This document shows, one piece after another, positions 34,700-46,200 of a stretch of 64,000 nt of DNA. Origin of the DNA: Chondrosia reniformis (lineage: Eukaryota > Porifera > Demospongiae > Chondrillida > Chondrillidae); assembly GCA_947172415.1 (NCBI GenBank), contig OX359197.1, positions 7,255,673 through 7,319,672 of the forward strand, read 5' to 3'. The position numbers and the translations under genes were made by a program. The notes beneath the pieces were generated by a model. It was not told where the DNA came from, ran no database searches, and saw only the letters and a program-made list of their open reading frames with translations. The number at the start of each line of letters is the position of its first letter. The first letter of the stretch is position 1.

Positions 34700-37075
34700 T
34701 CAAAATAGTCCAGCGTCCTTTTTCAGTGAAGTCTGCTTCCAAGGAGGCAGAGATGAGAAGTCCGTCCGTGACATTTTAAACACGTTCTACATAAGGCACA
34801 TACAATTATGTTTTGCTATGAAGACAATAACAAAATACTAAATTAGTATACATTAAGCCAAGTATGACACTGGTAGGAGAAGGGACACATGGAATCCACC
34901 AAGTATTTACCTTAAAGTCCTCATCTCCAAGGTAGGTTTCTAATTTCTTTGGATCAACTCCCTCGGGGAGAGGTTTCTTTTTCAGCTCACCAAGCGAGTA
35001 TCTGTCTCTGCTCAGCTTCTTCAGCTCCTCTGAAGCATCTGATCGATGAGGACTCTTGATGATCACAAAAGGTCTGTTAGCCTCAGTCACCTTCTTATCA
35101 CTCTCCCAGGATGGAAAGAGATTGGTGAACCGCTGGTGTTCAAAACCAGCAGAGACAACGTAAACATGAGGCTCCACAATGCGACCAGTAGCTACACACA
35201 GGAAGACCAATTAATCATATCAATACATTAGGATTCAAAAGTTTATAGATGATGATTGAGAATGATTACCAATGGTTTGATTATCGCTTCATAGATTTTA
35301 ACTGATAATTACGTTACATGAAAAATCTAATATACCATTTTCCTACATGCTATATGCCTATTCTGTAAAAAGAGCCTATAGGGGAACTAAACCTAAAGAG
35401 AGCTTTAGATGAAGATACAGGAGTCTTTTCTTCCTTCTTTCATCTTCTTCTCCACTGGGTCAGACAGCCGTTTCTGGGAATTCCACCCTTCATCAGTGAT
35501 CCTGGGAGTCTTTGTCTTTTTCTTTATCTTGATCTTCTAACATGTTATATTTATAAGCACAACAAAATATTATTTATTTATTGAGAGCAGGCATTAGTTA
35601 GGAAGGCAAATGGTCTAACATTAAGTTTTTTATGAACTAAAGGAGTTAATTGCACTCAGCTGTGCAGAGGCTATGATGATAAGCACATAATCACTAGAAA
35701 TGTATTACACTAAACCAGCCAAGTGACATAAGCCACTTATGTTCACTGATATCAGTAAAATGTTAATAAAATCTCAGATGTCAAATCAAGTGTACTCACC
35801 CTTGGAGTAGTTGACAGCAGTCTCCAGTGCTAATCTTTTGTCTCTTATGAATCTCAATTGAGCATCTCCAGTAAACTGGTTCTTTTCTCTGAAACGTGGA
35901 TCCGACTGCACCGGCCACCAGCCAGACCACACATAGATCTCATATTGAGCGTCCAATAGGAAGAGAGCTGAGGGTGATGGGGCAGGCAGACTGTAAACAG
36001 GAGACCATTACAGCACGGGGGAGTACCTGTGTTGTAGTGGCTTACCAGGTTGTTCACAAGAGTATAAGTCCGTTTGTAGGAAGGGAAAGGCTTCCGGCTC
36101 TCCTGTCCTGCAAGGATAGAGGACCTCTGTTGGGAGGAACTCTCCTGTAGACTCCACACTTCGAGCCAATTACATTATCTAGTTATATAGCACTGTACAG
36201 TTGGGATGCTACACCAACTCACTCTTAGCAGTAGTCATGTTCTTTGTATTTGTCACTTTAGCTGTTGTCTGTGTGGATGGAGTGACTTTAGCTGTTGTTT
36301 GTGTGGATGGAGTGACTTTAGCTGTTGACACGTTAGTTGGTTCTTTGGAAACTGCACTGTCTTCACAACTTGAAGAACTGGACGATTGAGAATGTCTCTT
36401 TGAAGCATTTCCTTTCTTGTTGGATAACTTGTCTTTGTGTGGAGAAGATTGAAGAGTCTTCTGTGATTTAGTGTTACTTGTCTCTGTGGACATGTGTTTT
36501 GGCTTCTTGGGTTTAGAAGTGACTTCAACTTCAGTTGTATTTTTTCTCTTTTTTCCTTTTGACTGGTCACATTGAACAACAGTGCATTTGACTCTAACAC
36601 ACAAAAGAACTACAAACGTACAACATTCTTAAATAGGAACTGTGTGACTGAAGGTATATAATATAGGGTATGGCAGGTAATCTTATTTAGACTGGGAAGG
36701 CCATTATTACTGGACTACTATTAAGAAAGAAAGTATATCTATAATGTCAATGATAGGTACAACCTACTGAATAGATATACTGCAAAGTATAGCTCTTCGT
36801 TCGTATGTCAGTGTGCACATATGAAATGGACCAACATACCGAATTGTGTCGTTATCCTTTAGCAGATGAATGTCTTCTTGAGGAAGCAGCGCACAGTCGT
36901 CCATTGTGAGGTCCAGTTTGACGCCACGCAGATCTTCAAAGAACCTCTTCTTGATGGCGCCACACAGATCAGCAATGACGGAACAGGATGTCAGATTCAT
37001 GAGAAACCAAACGAACTGTGGACAAGCAGGAGGAGGGTTGACGAACAATAACTTCAACCTTACCGAGTCGGCCAT
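34700..37075 (-). CDS. Coilin-N / supervillin-C chimeric gene, unit U7 (frame intact)
   Basis: Exons 36840-37075, 36223-36593, 36046-36144, 35800-35967, 34911-35191 and 34700-34786; phases agree throughout, giving 413 aa. It keeps the TCTACAG acceptor of exon 3, as in U1. Exon 2 has two AKVTPST repeats. Intron 1 is shortened to about 246 bases (roughly 395 in U1) by a deletion near 36,725, and intron 4 carries a 220-base insertion (35,316-35,538). U7 lies closest to the parent supervillin gene, with only T7 between. Coilin's self-association domain would be joined to an actin-binding headpiece; expression and localisation are unknown. Confidence 0.6.
35316..35538 (-). mobile_element. SINE/MITE-like insertion in intron 4 of U7
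   Basis: About 220 bases absent from every other unit, flanked by a repeated acatg (ttacatg left, aacatg right) where other copies have a single one, which fits a 5-base target duplication. The minus strand has an A/G-rich head (AAAGAAAAAGACAAAG) and a tail containing TTCCCCTATAGGCT and AGGAAAATGGTATATTAGA. The tail recurs at 42,930-43,075, 54,334-54,430 and 60,415-60,490, so it belongs to a dispersed family. No coding capacity seen. Confidence 0.65.
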
Positions 37076-37193
37076 TTTATCTATAGACTATTGAACTACG
37101 TAGATCTAAATATCTTTTGCGAAAATTCAATTAACATTAAATAATTTTGAAGTTACGAAGCAGTAATCTATAAAGCATATCTCGTTATATCAG

Positions 37194-39398
37194 TCAGAAT
37201 ATTAGTACTACAATTCTCTTGTTTCCACTGTCAGCAATATATAGATTTCCTTCATCACTGATAGCAAGTCCATAAGGAAGGTCCAACCCAAGATTATCAA
37301 CTTCACCAACACACTGTCCATCTGGTGTGAAGATGGAGATTTTGTTAGCACTGTATGATGAAACTATTATGTGTCCATCACTTGTGACTGCTATACCAGT
37401 GGGGCGCTTGACAATGCCTTCACCAAACTGTCGGATGTACCGTCCATCCTGATCATGTACTTTGATGCAATTGTTGTTATAATCTGTGATGTATACTAAT
37501 CCATCTGGTGATATACATAGGTACCAGGGAGATCTAAAGCAACCTGCTCCACTGCCACGTGAACCAAAGCACATTAGGAACTGACCATTCTCTGTAAATA
37601 CAGATATTCTATGATTGCCACTTTCTACTATAAAAAGGTGTCCCTCTTCATTGACTGCCACTCCCATAGGCCTACTTAATTGACCTTGCTTTGACCCTTG
37701 ACCTCCAAACTGTCTCACTAGTTGACCAGTTGGAGTGTAGATCTTGATAACATGGTTGCTATAGTCACTATTGACAATGTTACCAGATTTGCTGAAAGTT
37801 ATCCCATAGACATAGCCACAATCATTCTTAAATCTTCTCACAATTTGACCTGTCCTGTTAATAACAAGGATTTCTTTGGTGTTGTATTTTGCAGCATACA
37901 ACATTCCATCTGATCCACAAGCTACTGCATAGCATGCTCCACCAATCATAATCTCTTTTTGGATTTCGTTCATCTTCTGAATATCCAATGTCTTAGCAAC
38001 CTTCACCTCTATCGAACTGCCCACTACGTGGTGACCTCCGATGGTCACACTCAGCATACACTCGAGTGATGGAACACTCTTAAAGTGTACCTCATATGTG
38101 CCATCTCTCTTGTCTGTTGCCTTACCTCTCAGAGGAACACCTGCTGTCACAGGACAAAGGACAGCCAACACCTTTTCTCCTCCTCTGCACTCATTGCCTC
38201 TTTCATCTTTGGTGGTGACTTTGAAGGAAATTTTTTTCTTCTGTATGTGAACAAAGGCAGCACCATCTTTGTTCTTCTCCAATCCTCTAATACTGCAGTT
38301 TGGTGGATGTGCCTGCAAGCAGACTCCTCCAAATGAAGACAATATCTTCTCTGTTTCGGATTGCTTGGAAGAGATAAACTGGATGGATGGGTGAATGTAG
38401 CAAGATGGCTGAGGAGTATGTCCAGTAAGTTCAAACACTCGTTTGACCACCATCTTGGTCAAGTAAAGCTGTTCTTCTCTTCTTCCATTTGAAAAGATGT
38501 CTTCTGAAAAGGAAAGAAAGTCCTCCCACTTCTTCATTTTAACTTGAAGCACTTTTCTCTGCTTGACAAGAGACTTTCTTCCGATTTCTTCTGTTTTCCT
38601 CACTTCACCAACAAGACTATCACATCTTCTAGTTACCATGGCAATTAGCTGTTCCTTCATTGCAAGGATCTCTCCCACAGCATCAGCGGACTGCTGTTGG
38701 AGACTAGCTTCACTGGCCTCCACTTCCTGAAGGGCATTGCTCAATGCCTTTGTCTGTCCCCTGGCAGACAGCACACACTGTGTCAGAGTGCTCCTGTTTA
38801 GCTCTCCCAGTTTGTCATTGATGAAGGACACACTGTGAGTCTTGTGGCCACCAACAGAATGACATATGGCACAGATCATCTGTTGACAGTCGTGACAGTA
38901 TAGCTTCTTCTTTTCATTGTGTTCTGCACATTGGAAAATATCTTCTTTTGTAGAGCCACCTTCTAAGGTTTCATTAATCGATTGGATTTGATGCCTCTTG
39001 AGTATTTTCTTTGATCTGTGAAGATCTACACACTCTTGGCAAATAAAGAAATCACAGTCTGAGCAGTAGCTCACGGCTGCCCTCTTCTCTTCGTGGTCCT
39101 CTTGACAGACCACTCCTTCCTTCTGATACTGACTGCTCACTGTCTTCCTCAGAGCAAAGGGATGGCTTGGAAGACCACCGGGAGGGATGGAGAACACTTC
39201 ATCACAGATCTCACAGGTCACTCCTTGTTGGAGCATCTTCTCCTGACACTCCACCTTCTCACACAAGGCCAGGGAGTGCAGACAAGGTAGACATTTTAGC
39301 TCTTCTACTCTCACTCCACAACTGACACAAGAGAGACTGAGATTAGTTGATGGAAAAGAAGAACTAGAAGTGGGTGGAACCTCTGGAAGCTCAGCCAT
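37194..39398 (-). CDS. TRIM-NHL protein, copy T7 (734 aa)
   Basis: Intact; nearest to the supervillin gene. B-box1 of the VDLHRSK type. Distinctive residues: KKWEDFLSF in the coiled coil, HIQKKKISFKV in the Ig domain, VVGSSIEVKVAK at the Ig end, YNTKEILVINRTG and GNIVNSDYSN in the NHL region. An in-frame ATG at 39542 would add 48 residues with a hydrophobic stretch (YSLIYLAPFLF); rejected because only T1 and T7 are open there and the segment aligns with promoter sequence of other copies. Upstream sequence is of class B, almost identical to that of T1 for about 280 bases. Confidence 0.9.
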   Translation of the reverse strand: MAELPEVPPTSSSSFPSTNLSLSCVSCGVRVEELKCLPCLHSLALCEKVECQEKMLQQGVTCEICDEVFSIPPGGLPSHPFALRKTVSSQYQKEGVVCQEDHEEKRAAVSYCSDCDFFICQECVDLHRSKKILKRHQIQSINETLEGGSTKEDIFQCAEHNEKKKLYCHDCQQMICAICHSVGGHKTHSVSFINDKLGELNRSTLTQCVLSARGQTKALSNALQEVEASEASLQQQSADAVGEILAMKEQLIAMVTRRCDSLVGEVRKTEEIGRKSLVKQRKVLQVKMKKWEDFLSFSEDIFSNGRREEQLYLTKMVVKRVFELTGHTPQPSCYIHPSIQFISSKQSETEKILSSFGGVCLQAHPPNCSIRGLEKNKDGAAFVHIQKKKISFKVTTKDERGNECRGGEKVLAVLCPVTAGVPLRGKATDKRDGTYEVHFKSVPSLECMLSVTIGGHHVVGSSIEVKVAKTLDIQKMNEIQKEIMIGGACYAVACGSDGMLYAAKYNTKEILVINRTGQIVRRFKNDCGYVYGITFSKSGNIVNSDYSNHVIKIYTPTGQLVRQFGGQGSKQGQLSRPMGVAVNEEGHLFIVESGNHRISVFTENGQFLMCFGSRGSGAGCFRSPWYLCISPDGLVYITDYNNNCIKVHDQDGRYIRQFGEGIVKRPTGIAVTSDGHIIVSSYSANKISIFTPDGQCVGEVDNLGLDLPYGLAISDEGNLYIADSGNKRIVVLIF

Positions 39399-39693
39399 TT
39401 GATTTGGTAATGGTGGGATGATGTGACTTTGAAATAAGAAAGGAGCTAAATATATCAAACTATATATGCTGTGTATACAGTACGTACACGTAAACATTCT
39501 ATATAATCTAGGAACTCTGCCATGGATATAGTTTAGTTTCATTTAGTAAGTTTCTTTTCAATTTCAAGAATGAGAATAATAGAAAATTTCCTGGTTTCGA
39601 GTGTCGACATCAGCATTATGAAGAAGAGTGTCTCCCTATCACTGATCTATTATATGTGCATGCATATGCATATATAGTTGTTGGCTGATTTTG

Positions 39694-39725
39694 AGTGGAA
39701 CCGCAGGAAGCTCAGCCATTTTGGA
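39694..39725 (-). pseudogene. TRIM start-codon relic
   Basis: About 30 bases corresponding to MAELPAVP plus a complete class A upstream block (39,726-39,800) remain; the rest of that gene is missing, and the sequence joins the T7 upstream region at ttttgag|tgg. In T1/T2 the same junction region is followed by a nearly full TRIM gene, so T7 once had a T2-like neighbour that was deleted. Confidence 0.75.
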
Positions 39726-40274
39726 AATACTTGGGATCATGTGACTTTGAAATTAGGGAGGAGCTCAATATATCAAGCTATTCATTATGTAAACAGTCCA
39801 AACCAATATTGTGTATGACAATGTAAATTTTAGTTTCTAGAAGCTAAAATACTATCAATTAATAATTCATTTAGTGAGTTAGCATGGTTTTCAACTTAAG
39901 AATGGAAATTAATAATTAATAGAAAGGTTAATGATAGTCTCCTTTCTATTATATTAGACTGCCAAATTATACAACACATATACAGTGTTACTATAGAGTG
40001 TCTCCATCACTGATAGCAATACCATATATAGGACCATTCAATCTCCCGGGCCAGCAACCTATTTCTATTTGAGGTGGTCTCTCTATCTATGGGTTAGGGC
40101 TCGGAGAAGGTCTCCCTATTAATCCACTACATTGGTTCTCACTATATACGACCTGTATCTGCAGTTGAACAGATAAACAGAATACTGTACTCCTTTCTGA
40201 TACAAGAAACATGCAAAATCAAATTATACTATAATATGTACAATAATTAATATAACAAAAGTGCATTCAGTCCA

Positions 40275-43200
40275 TCAAAATAGTCCAGCGTCCTTTTTCA
40301 GTGAAGTCTGCTTCCAAGGAGGCAGAGATGAGAAGTCCGTCCGTGACATTTTAAACACATTCTACATAAGGCACATACAATTATGTTTTGCTATGCAGAC
40401 AATAACAAAATACTAAATTAGTGTACATTAAGCCAAGTATGACACTGGTAGGAGAAGGGACACATGGAATCCACCAAGTATTTACCTTAAAGTCCTCATC
40501 TCCAAGGTAGGTTTCTAATTTCTTTGGATCAACTCCCTCAGGGAGAGGTTTCTTTTTCAGCTCAGCCAGCGAGTATCTGTCTCTGCTCAGCTTCTTCAGC
40601 TCCTCTAAAGCATCTGATCGATGAGGACTCTTGATGATCACAAAAGGTCTGTTAGCCTCTATCACCTTCTTATCACTCTCCCAGGATGGAAAGAGATTGG
40701 TGAACCGCTGGTGTTCAAAACCAGCAGACACAACATAAACATGAGGCTCCACAATGCGACCAGTAGCTACACACAGGAAGACCAATTAATCATATCAATA
40801 CATTAGGAGTCAAAAGTTTGATAGATTGAGAATGGTTTGATTATCGCTTCATAGATTTTAACTGATAATTACATGTTATATTTATAAGCAAAACAAAATA
40901 TTATTTATTTATTGAGAGCAGTCATTACTATTTACTTAGAAGGCAAATGATCCAATATTAAGTTTTTTATGAACTAAAGAAGTTAATTGCACTCAGCTGT
41001 GCAGAGGCTATGATGATAAGCACATAATCACTGGAAATATATTACACTAAACCAGCCAAGTGACATTAGCCATTTATGTTCACTGATATCAGTAAAATGT
41101 AATAAAATCTAAGATGTCAAATCAAGTGTACTCACCCTTGGAGTAGTTGATGGCAGTCTCCAGTGCTAATCTTTTGTCTCTTATGAATCTCACTTGAGCA
41201 TCTCCAGTAAACTGGTTCTTTTCTCTGAAACGTGGATCCGACTGCACCGGCCACCAGCCTGACCACACATAGATCTCATATTGAGCGTCCAATAGGAAGA
41301 GAGCTGAGGGTGATGGGGCAGACAGACTGTAAACAGGAGACCATTACAGCACGGGGGAGTGCCTGTGTTGTAGTGGCTTACCAGGTTGTTCACAAGAGTA
41401 TAAGTCCGTTTGTAGGAAGGGAAAGGCTTCCGGCTCTCCTGTCCTGCAAGGATAGAGGACCTCTGTTGGGAGGAACTCTCCCGTAGATGAACTTAGCTGC
41501 CACAGTCGAGGAGTAAATTCCATTGGTCTAGAGTCTGTGAGAGAAGGAAGGACACAAACAATGCTTTGAGCTCTTAGCCATCAAGGAATGCCCATGCTTA
41601 ATATGAATCAGATAATCCCAGAATGACACTCCCTGTTTCACGTGGTAGACATGAATGCATATGTATATATAGATTAGGTAGGTAGGTACATATATGTACA
41701 TGACTTACTGGCTAACATAGACAGGTAGTCTTCTTTTCCAGCGAGAAGATTCCAGAATTCCTTACTTTCTGATCCTTCATTAATGTTTTCAACAGCTGCC
41801 CTGCTGAACCAGACTCTTAATCTTATTACTGCCCTCTTGGTTACCTTCCTTAGCAGATCAGTAGCTTTTACGCCATGCCATACGTAGATCTTGTTACCAG
41901 CAATGTGATGCAGCACATAGCATCCTCTAGACCTCAGTGAAGTAGCCATACTCCCATTCCTGCATGGGACAGATACATAGCACCAAATGCTATTAGCTAG
42001 CAAGCTCAAGCTAGCTAGTAGATTGGGTGCCTAAAAACAGGCCAACAAGTGGATACGTGCTTACTTCTTCCATGGGACCTCCAAGAGACAGGCCTCACTC
42101 TTCTTCTGGCCTCTCACCACAAACAGTCTAAAAGGCTTTAGCTTGTCACTTATCATCAAAGGATTCATGTCAGACCTTCAGAAACACAACACATAAAGAC
42201 AATTTAAACCTTTAAAAATCCTCCTTAGGTAGGTAGCTTCTAGACACTAGACACTGCTTACTTTCCATCCAAAACAATCATGCCCCCATTAAACATGTTC
42301 AAGAAGGCTGGCACCTCTTCCCCTTGGGGAACCCTAACTTGAGGTCCTCTCTCTTCGTCCAGTTCCACAGTCATAAGAGCAGCCGCTCCCTTCTCTGTGA
42401 TGGTGCAGCCTTTACCCTGCCAGAAGAAGTATGCCACACGCTCAGGACCTCCAGACTCCACTGCAGGCTCCTTGGAGGCCTCCTCATCCTCGCTGTCCTC
42501 CAGGAAGGTGATACCACTGCAGGCACCCTCCATTTCCGAGGTATCACTGATGTGCCAGGTAAGTGGTCTCTTCTTGGTACATTTCCTTTCTGAGGGATCC
42601 CTCACCAGACCCTCCAGCCTCCTGATCACTCCTGCTCGATAGGCCCATCTGATGACATATCCCTCTGCACTGTGGAACACTCCATTTTGCTCCTCTGGTA
42701 GGAGACTGTGCTCATATTCCTTGATCCACCACTTCTTGATGGCAGTAGTGGTCACGTTGGTGCCACGTACGTCTTCAGGTCTCATTCTGCCTCTTCCACG
42801 GAACACATTTTCCCCTTCCAATATCAGACCTCGATACACCTCTTGAGGCTTCAGTAGCACTTCGGGCTTAATGGCCACTGGATCTGGCATAGGGCCAATC
42901 TAATAGACAACAAACATACAATGTGAATAATGTGTACGTATATATCCTCATCCAAAGCGTTCTACATATAGGCTTGCCCTCCCTAAGTCTCTGTATGTGT
43001 TTTAGTCTATTATATTGTTTATGTTTCCAGTCTCATATTATCATGTAGGAAAATGGCAATTTGGATTATTCATGGAATTATGGTGATGTTTTCAATGATA
43101 TTCTAACTTTCATCACTTCTCCACTGGATTCGTGTCCTTTCATTTTTATGATGCGAGAGGGGTCTGGCCAGTCTGAAAATTTCTCCTTGAAAAGGATGGT

Positions 43201-46200
43201 TTCAGAATCTTCATTAAGTCTGTTGAAGATGGCCCAGGATGGCCTCGAATGAAACGTTCTCTCCACTCCCAGGCCGCCAGTAACACTGGCTGCCAAACCC
43301 TTAGAGGTGACACTGGATTTCCTTTCAGCTTTTGGTGACACATTTGTGCTAGTTTTCGCGTCTGCTTTGCTGGATCTGCGACCACTTGATCTACTTGCAT
43401 CCTTGCTACCTCTCCTCCCACTGGCCCTACTTGCATCCTTGCTACCTCTCCTCCCGCTGGACCTACTCGCATCCTTGCTACTTCTTCTGCCACTCCCACC
43501 AGACCTCGCCTCTCCTTTGCTGCTTCTTCTTCCAAAAGAAGCAAGCAATCCGCTGCCTCTTCTAGCTCCCGAATGCCTCCTTTCCAAAGGCGAGGCAATG
43601 CAGCCTGCATCAAATATTTCTCTGGCTAGAACCTGAGCCCTCTTTCTAAGAGAAATTGATGACTGTTTACCAACCCACAGATAGAGTTCATTCACAAAAT
43701 CAAACACAAAAATCTGCAGAGAGAACATGAGTTTGAAACAGTAGCTAAGGGGAGAGGATTGGCTGCAACCTATCCATTGTACAGGACACAGATCTTACTG
43801 ATTTAGTACACATACATACACATACATACATATACTATATAGTTATAGTAGAAAATGAAGTAGGCTCACCTTTTTAGAATCCAACATTTTGATACTGGGC
43901 ATTTGTTGACAGTTTTCTCTAATCACTGTCATGGATGCCTTCTCTCCCTCTCCCTGCAGCTCATACATGATAGTGAGGGAAGGAATGGTCTTCTCGTACA
44001 CCTCATCCTTTGCTACCTGATCAGCAGCTACGAAAGAGACATTCACATTATCACCCTTTAATATGTACATTAGTATATACATACAATACAATATAATACA
44101 ATACAATACAATACAATACAATACAATACAATACAATACAATACAATACAATACAATACAATACCCATGAATACAATTTTGTATTTATACACAATTCAGT
44201 CATGCTATCTACATATAAAAATACCTTTTGGTTTCTGTCTTCCTCCCAAGATTTCCCAGAAAATGTCTTCTTTTCTGTCAACCTTCCTGTCCTCTAGAGT
44301 GAAACCAGTGGTACAGCGACAACCCAACTCATTCTTTCTACTGATCTTCTGTAACAATTCAGCTCCCTTCAGAAAAAGAACATTCACAAGTCACTTCCAC
44401 TCCCCTACCCTGCACCCCTGGGGTACCATCAGTCACTCTACACTCCCCTACCCTGCACCGCTGGGGTACCATCAGTCACTCTACACTCCCCTACCCTGCA
44501 CCGCTGGGGTACCATCAGTCACTCTACACTCCCCTACCCCGCATCCCTGGGGTATCATCAGTCACTCTACACTCCCCTACCCCGCATCCCTGGGGTACCA
44601 TCAGTCACTCTACACTCCCCTACCCCGCATCCCTGGGGTACCATCAGTCACTTTACACTCCCCTACCCCGCATCCCTGGGGTACCATCAGTCACTTTACA
44701 CTCCCCTACCCCGCACCGCTGGGGTACCATCAGTCACTCTACACTCCCCTACCCCGCACCCCTGGGGTACCATCAGTCACTCTACACTCCCCTACCCCGC
44801 ACCCCTGGGGTACCATCAGTCACTCTACACTCCCCTACCCCGCACCCCTGGGGTACCATCAGTCACTCTACACTCCCCTACCCCGCACCCCTGGGGTACC
44901 ATCAGTCACTCTACACTCCCCTACCCCGCACCCCTGGGGTACCATCAGTCACTCTACACTCCCCTACCCCACACCCCTGGGGTACCATCAGTCACTTTAC
45001 ACATACTACAACACAAGACTGCACACAACTCACCCGAGCCTTCTCCATGATGTTGGCTTTGGAGCCTACCCATTGGAACAGCTCCTTGTTGGTGACCAGA
45101 ATAAAGACATCACCAGAATTAACAGAAGTACCCTTTGGTTCAATGAGGACAGTTTGTAAGCGTTTACGCCCTAACAACAACACAGATGATAGACACTATA
45201 TTACTACATGCAAATGTATTATGTACATATACCAGTACCCAATGATATATGTAGTGTATATACGTATATACAACAGTTGTAGCTCAGTGGCAGAGCAACT
45301 GGTGGTCATAACCAGCTGTCCTGGGTTCGATTCCCAGCAATTGCTTCTTTCGTGTTTTTCCCTCTTTATGATGTTTCATTGATTATTACTTGTGGTTTGA
45401 TTATCACATCGATTATTCATATATATATAGCACACTTACAGGTATAGCCTGGGCTACCCTTTACACATATCTACACATACATTATCATGTGTGCATATAT
45501 AAACCTTTAATGTGGATGAGATAAACTGGAGGATTGTTAAATTCCACAGATCCGACATTAGGTGCATCCTCAGCTAAGGACAAGGCACCCTCAACACTGA
45601 TTGTCTTCTTCAATTTCACTGCACTAAAGTCAATCGTGGAAAGCAAGCCGGCCTTTGCTGTCGAGTCCATGTTCTGTTGCGCCAAATAGGAAGACCAGGA
45701 GGCGTTGTCAAAAGTCATGTGACGTCGTGGCTTGGGAGACGATGTCTTTTTTATCTCTGAGGATATGTCCTCTCTGTCCAGCAGCTGCCGGAGGTGAGAT
45801 GTGGAGGGAGGCTTGCGCAACTTTGGTCTGACAGTTATCTTGTGTGTCTGATGACTCAACCTAGGCAATCAATAACATTATGCAATCAGGCAGAGTAAAA
45901 GCGTTTGTGCAGTGCAGTTCAAGTGTATTTCTTAAGAGCTCTAGTTGATCACCCCCAGCAACTCACTTTGATGTTCCTTCTCCAATTTCATCAAATTCTT
46001 GCAAAGACTCTGCAGATTTGAGTAATGCTGGCGATGACACCATTTTAGAGGGTTCTTTAGCTTCGCTGGATGATCTCACTACTGCAGCAGTTTCAGGAGG
46101 TTTACTAAAAGAAGACAAAAAAGAGTTTAGGACCCGGTAGAATGAGTGTACTACATAAACCACTTGTGTACCCAATGGAGAGCCCTGGTAAAAGGAATAC

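Larger units (their letters stand above)
1..40000 (-). repeat. Degenerate tandem array of TRIM-NHL gene plus coilin/supervillin chimera
   Basis: About 5-7 kb units recur head to tail, all but one segment read on the minus strand. In transcription order (right to left) the array runs T7, U7, T6, U6, T5, U5, inverted T4b, U4, T4, U3, T3, U2, T2, T1, U1, T0, U0, where T is a TRIM-NHL gene and U a coilin/supervillin chimera. Copies look roughly 90 percent or more identical by eye, including introns and spacers. The array is open at the left edge (position 1 falls in an intron of U0) and bounded on the right by the parent supervillin gene. TRIM stop to next coilin start is only about 90-210 bases; chimera stop to the next TRIM start is about 500-900 bases. 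Confidence 0.93.

Noticed and set aside
39399-39542. N-terminal extension of T7 (and of T1 at 7,808-7,930) with a hydrophobic stretch
   Set aside because: Open only in these two copies and aligned with upstream non-coding sequence; all copies share the MAEL start.
44028-44055. Longer version of the supervillin exon 43,870-44,027 starting at GGTGATAATG
   Set aside because: It would break the phase with the upstream exon and create a stop; the TTTCGTAG acceptor keeps the frame.
44167-45159. Plus-strand open frame of 330 codons rich in Pro/His/Tyr
   Set aside because: It is a translation of the 43-base minisatellite cycling through three frames, inside a supervillin intron.
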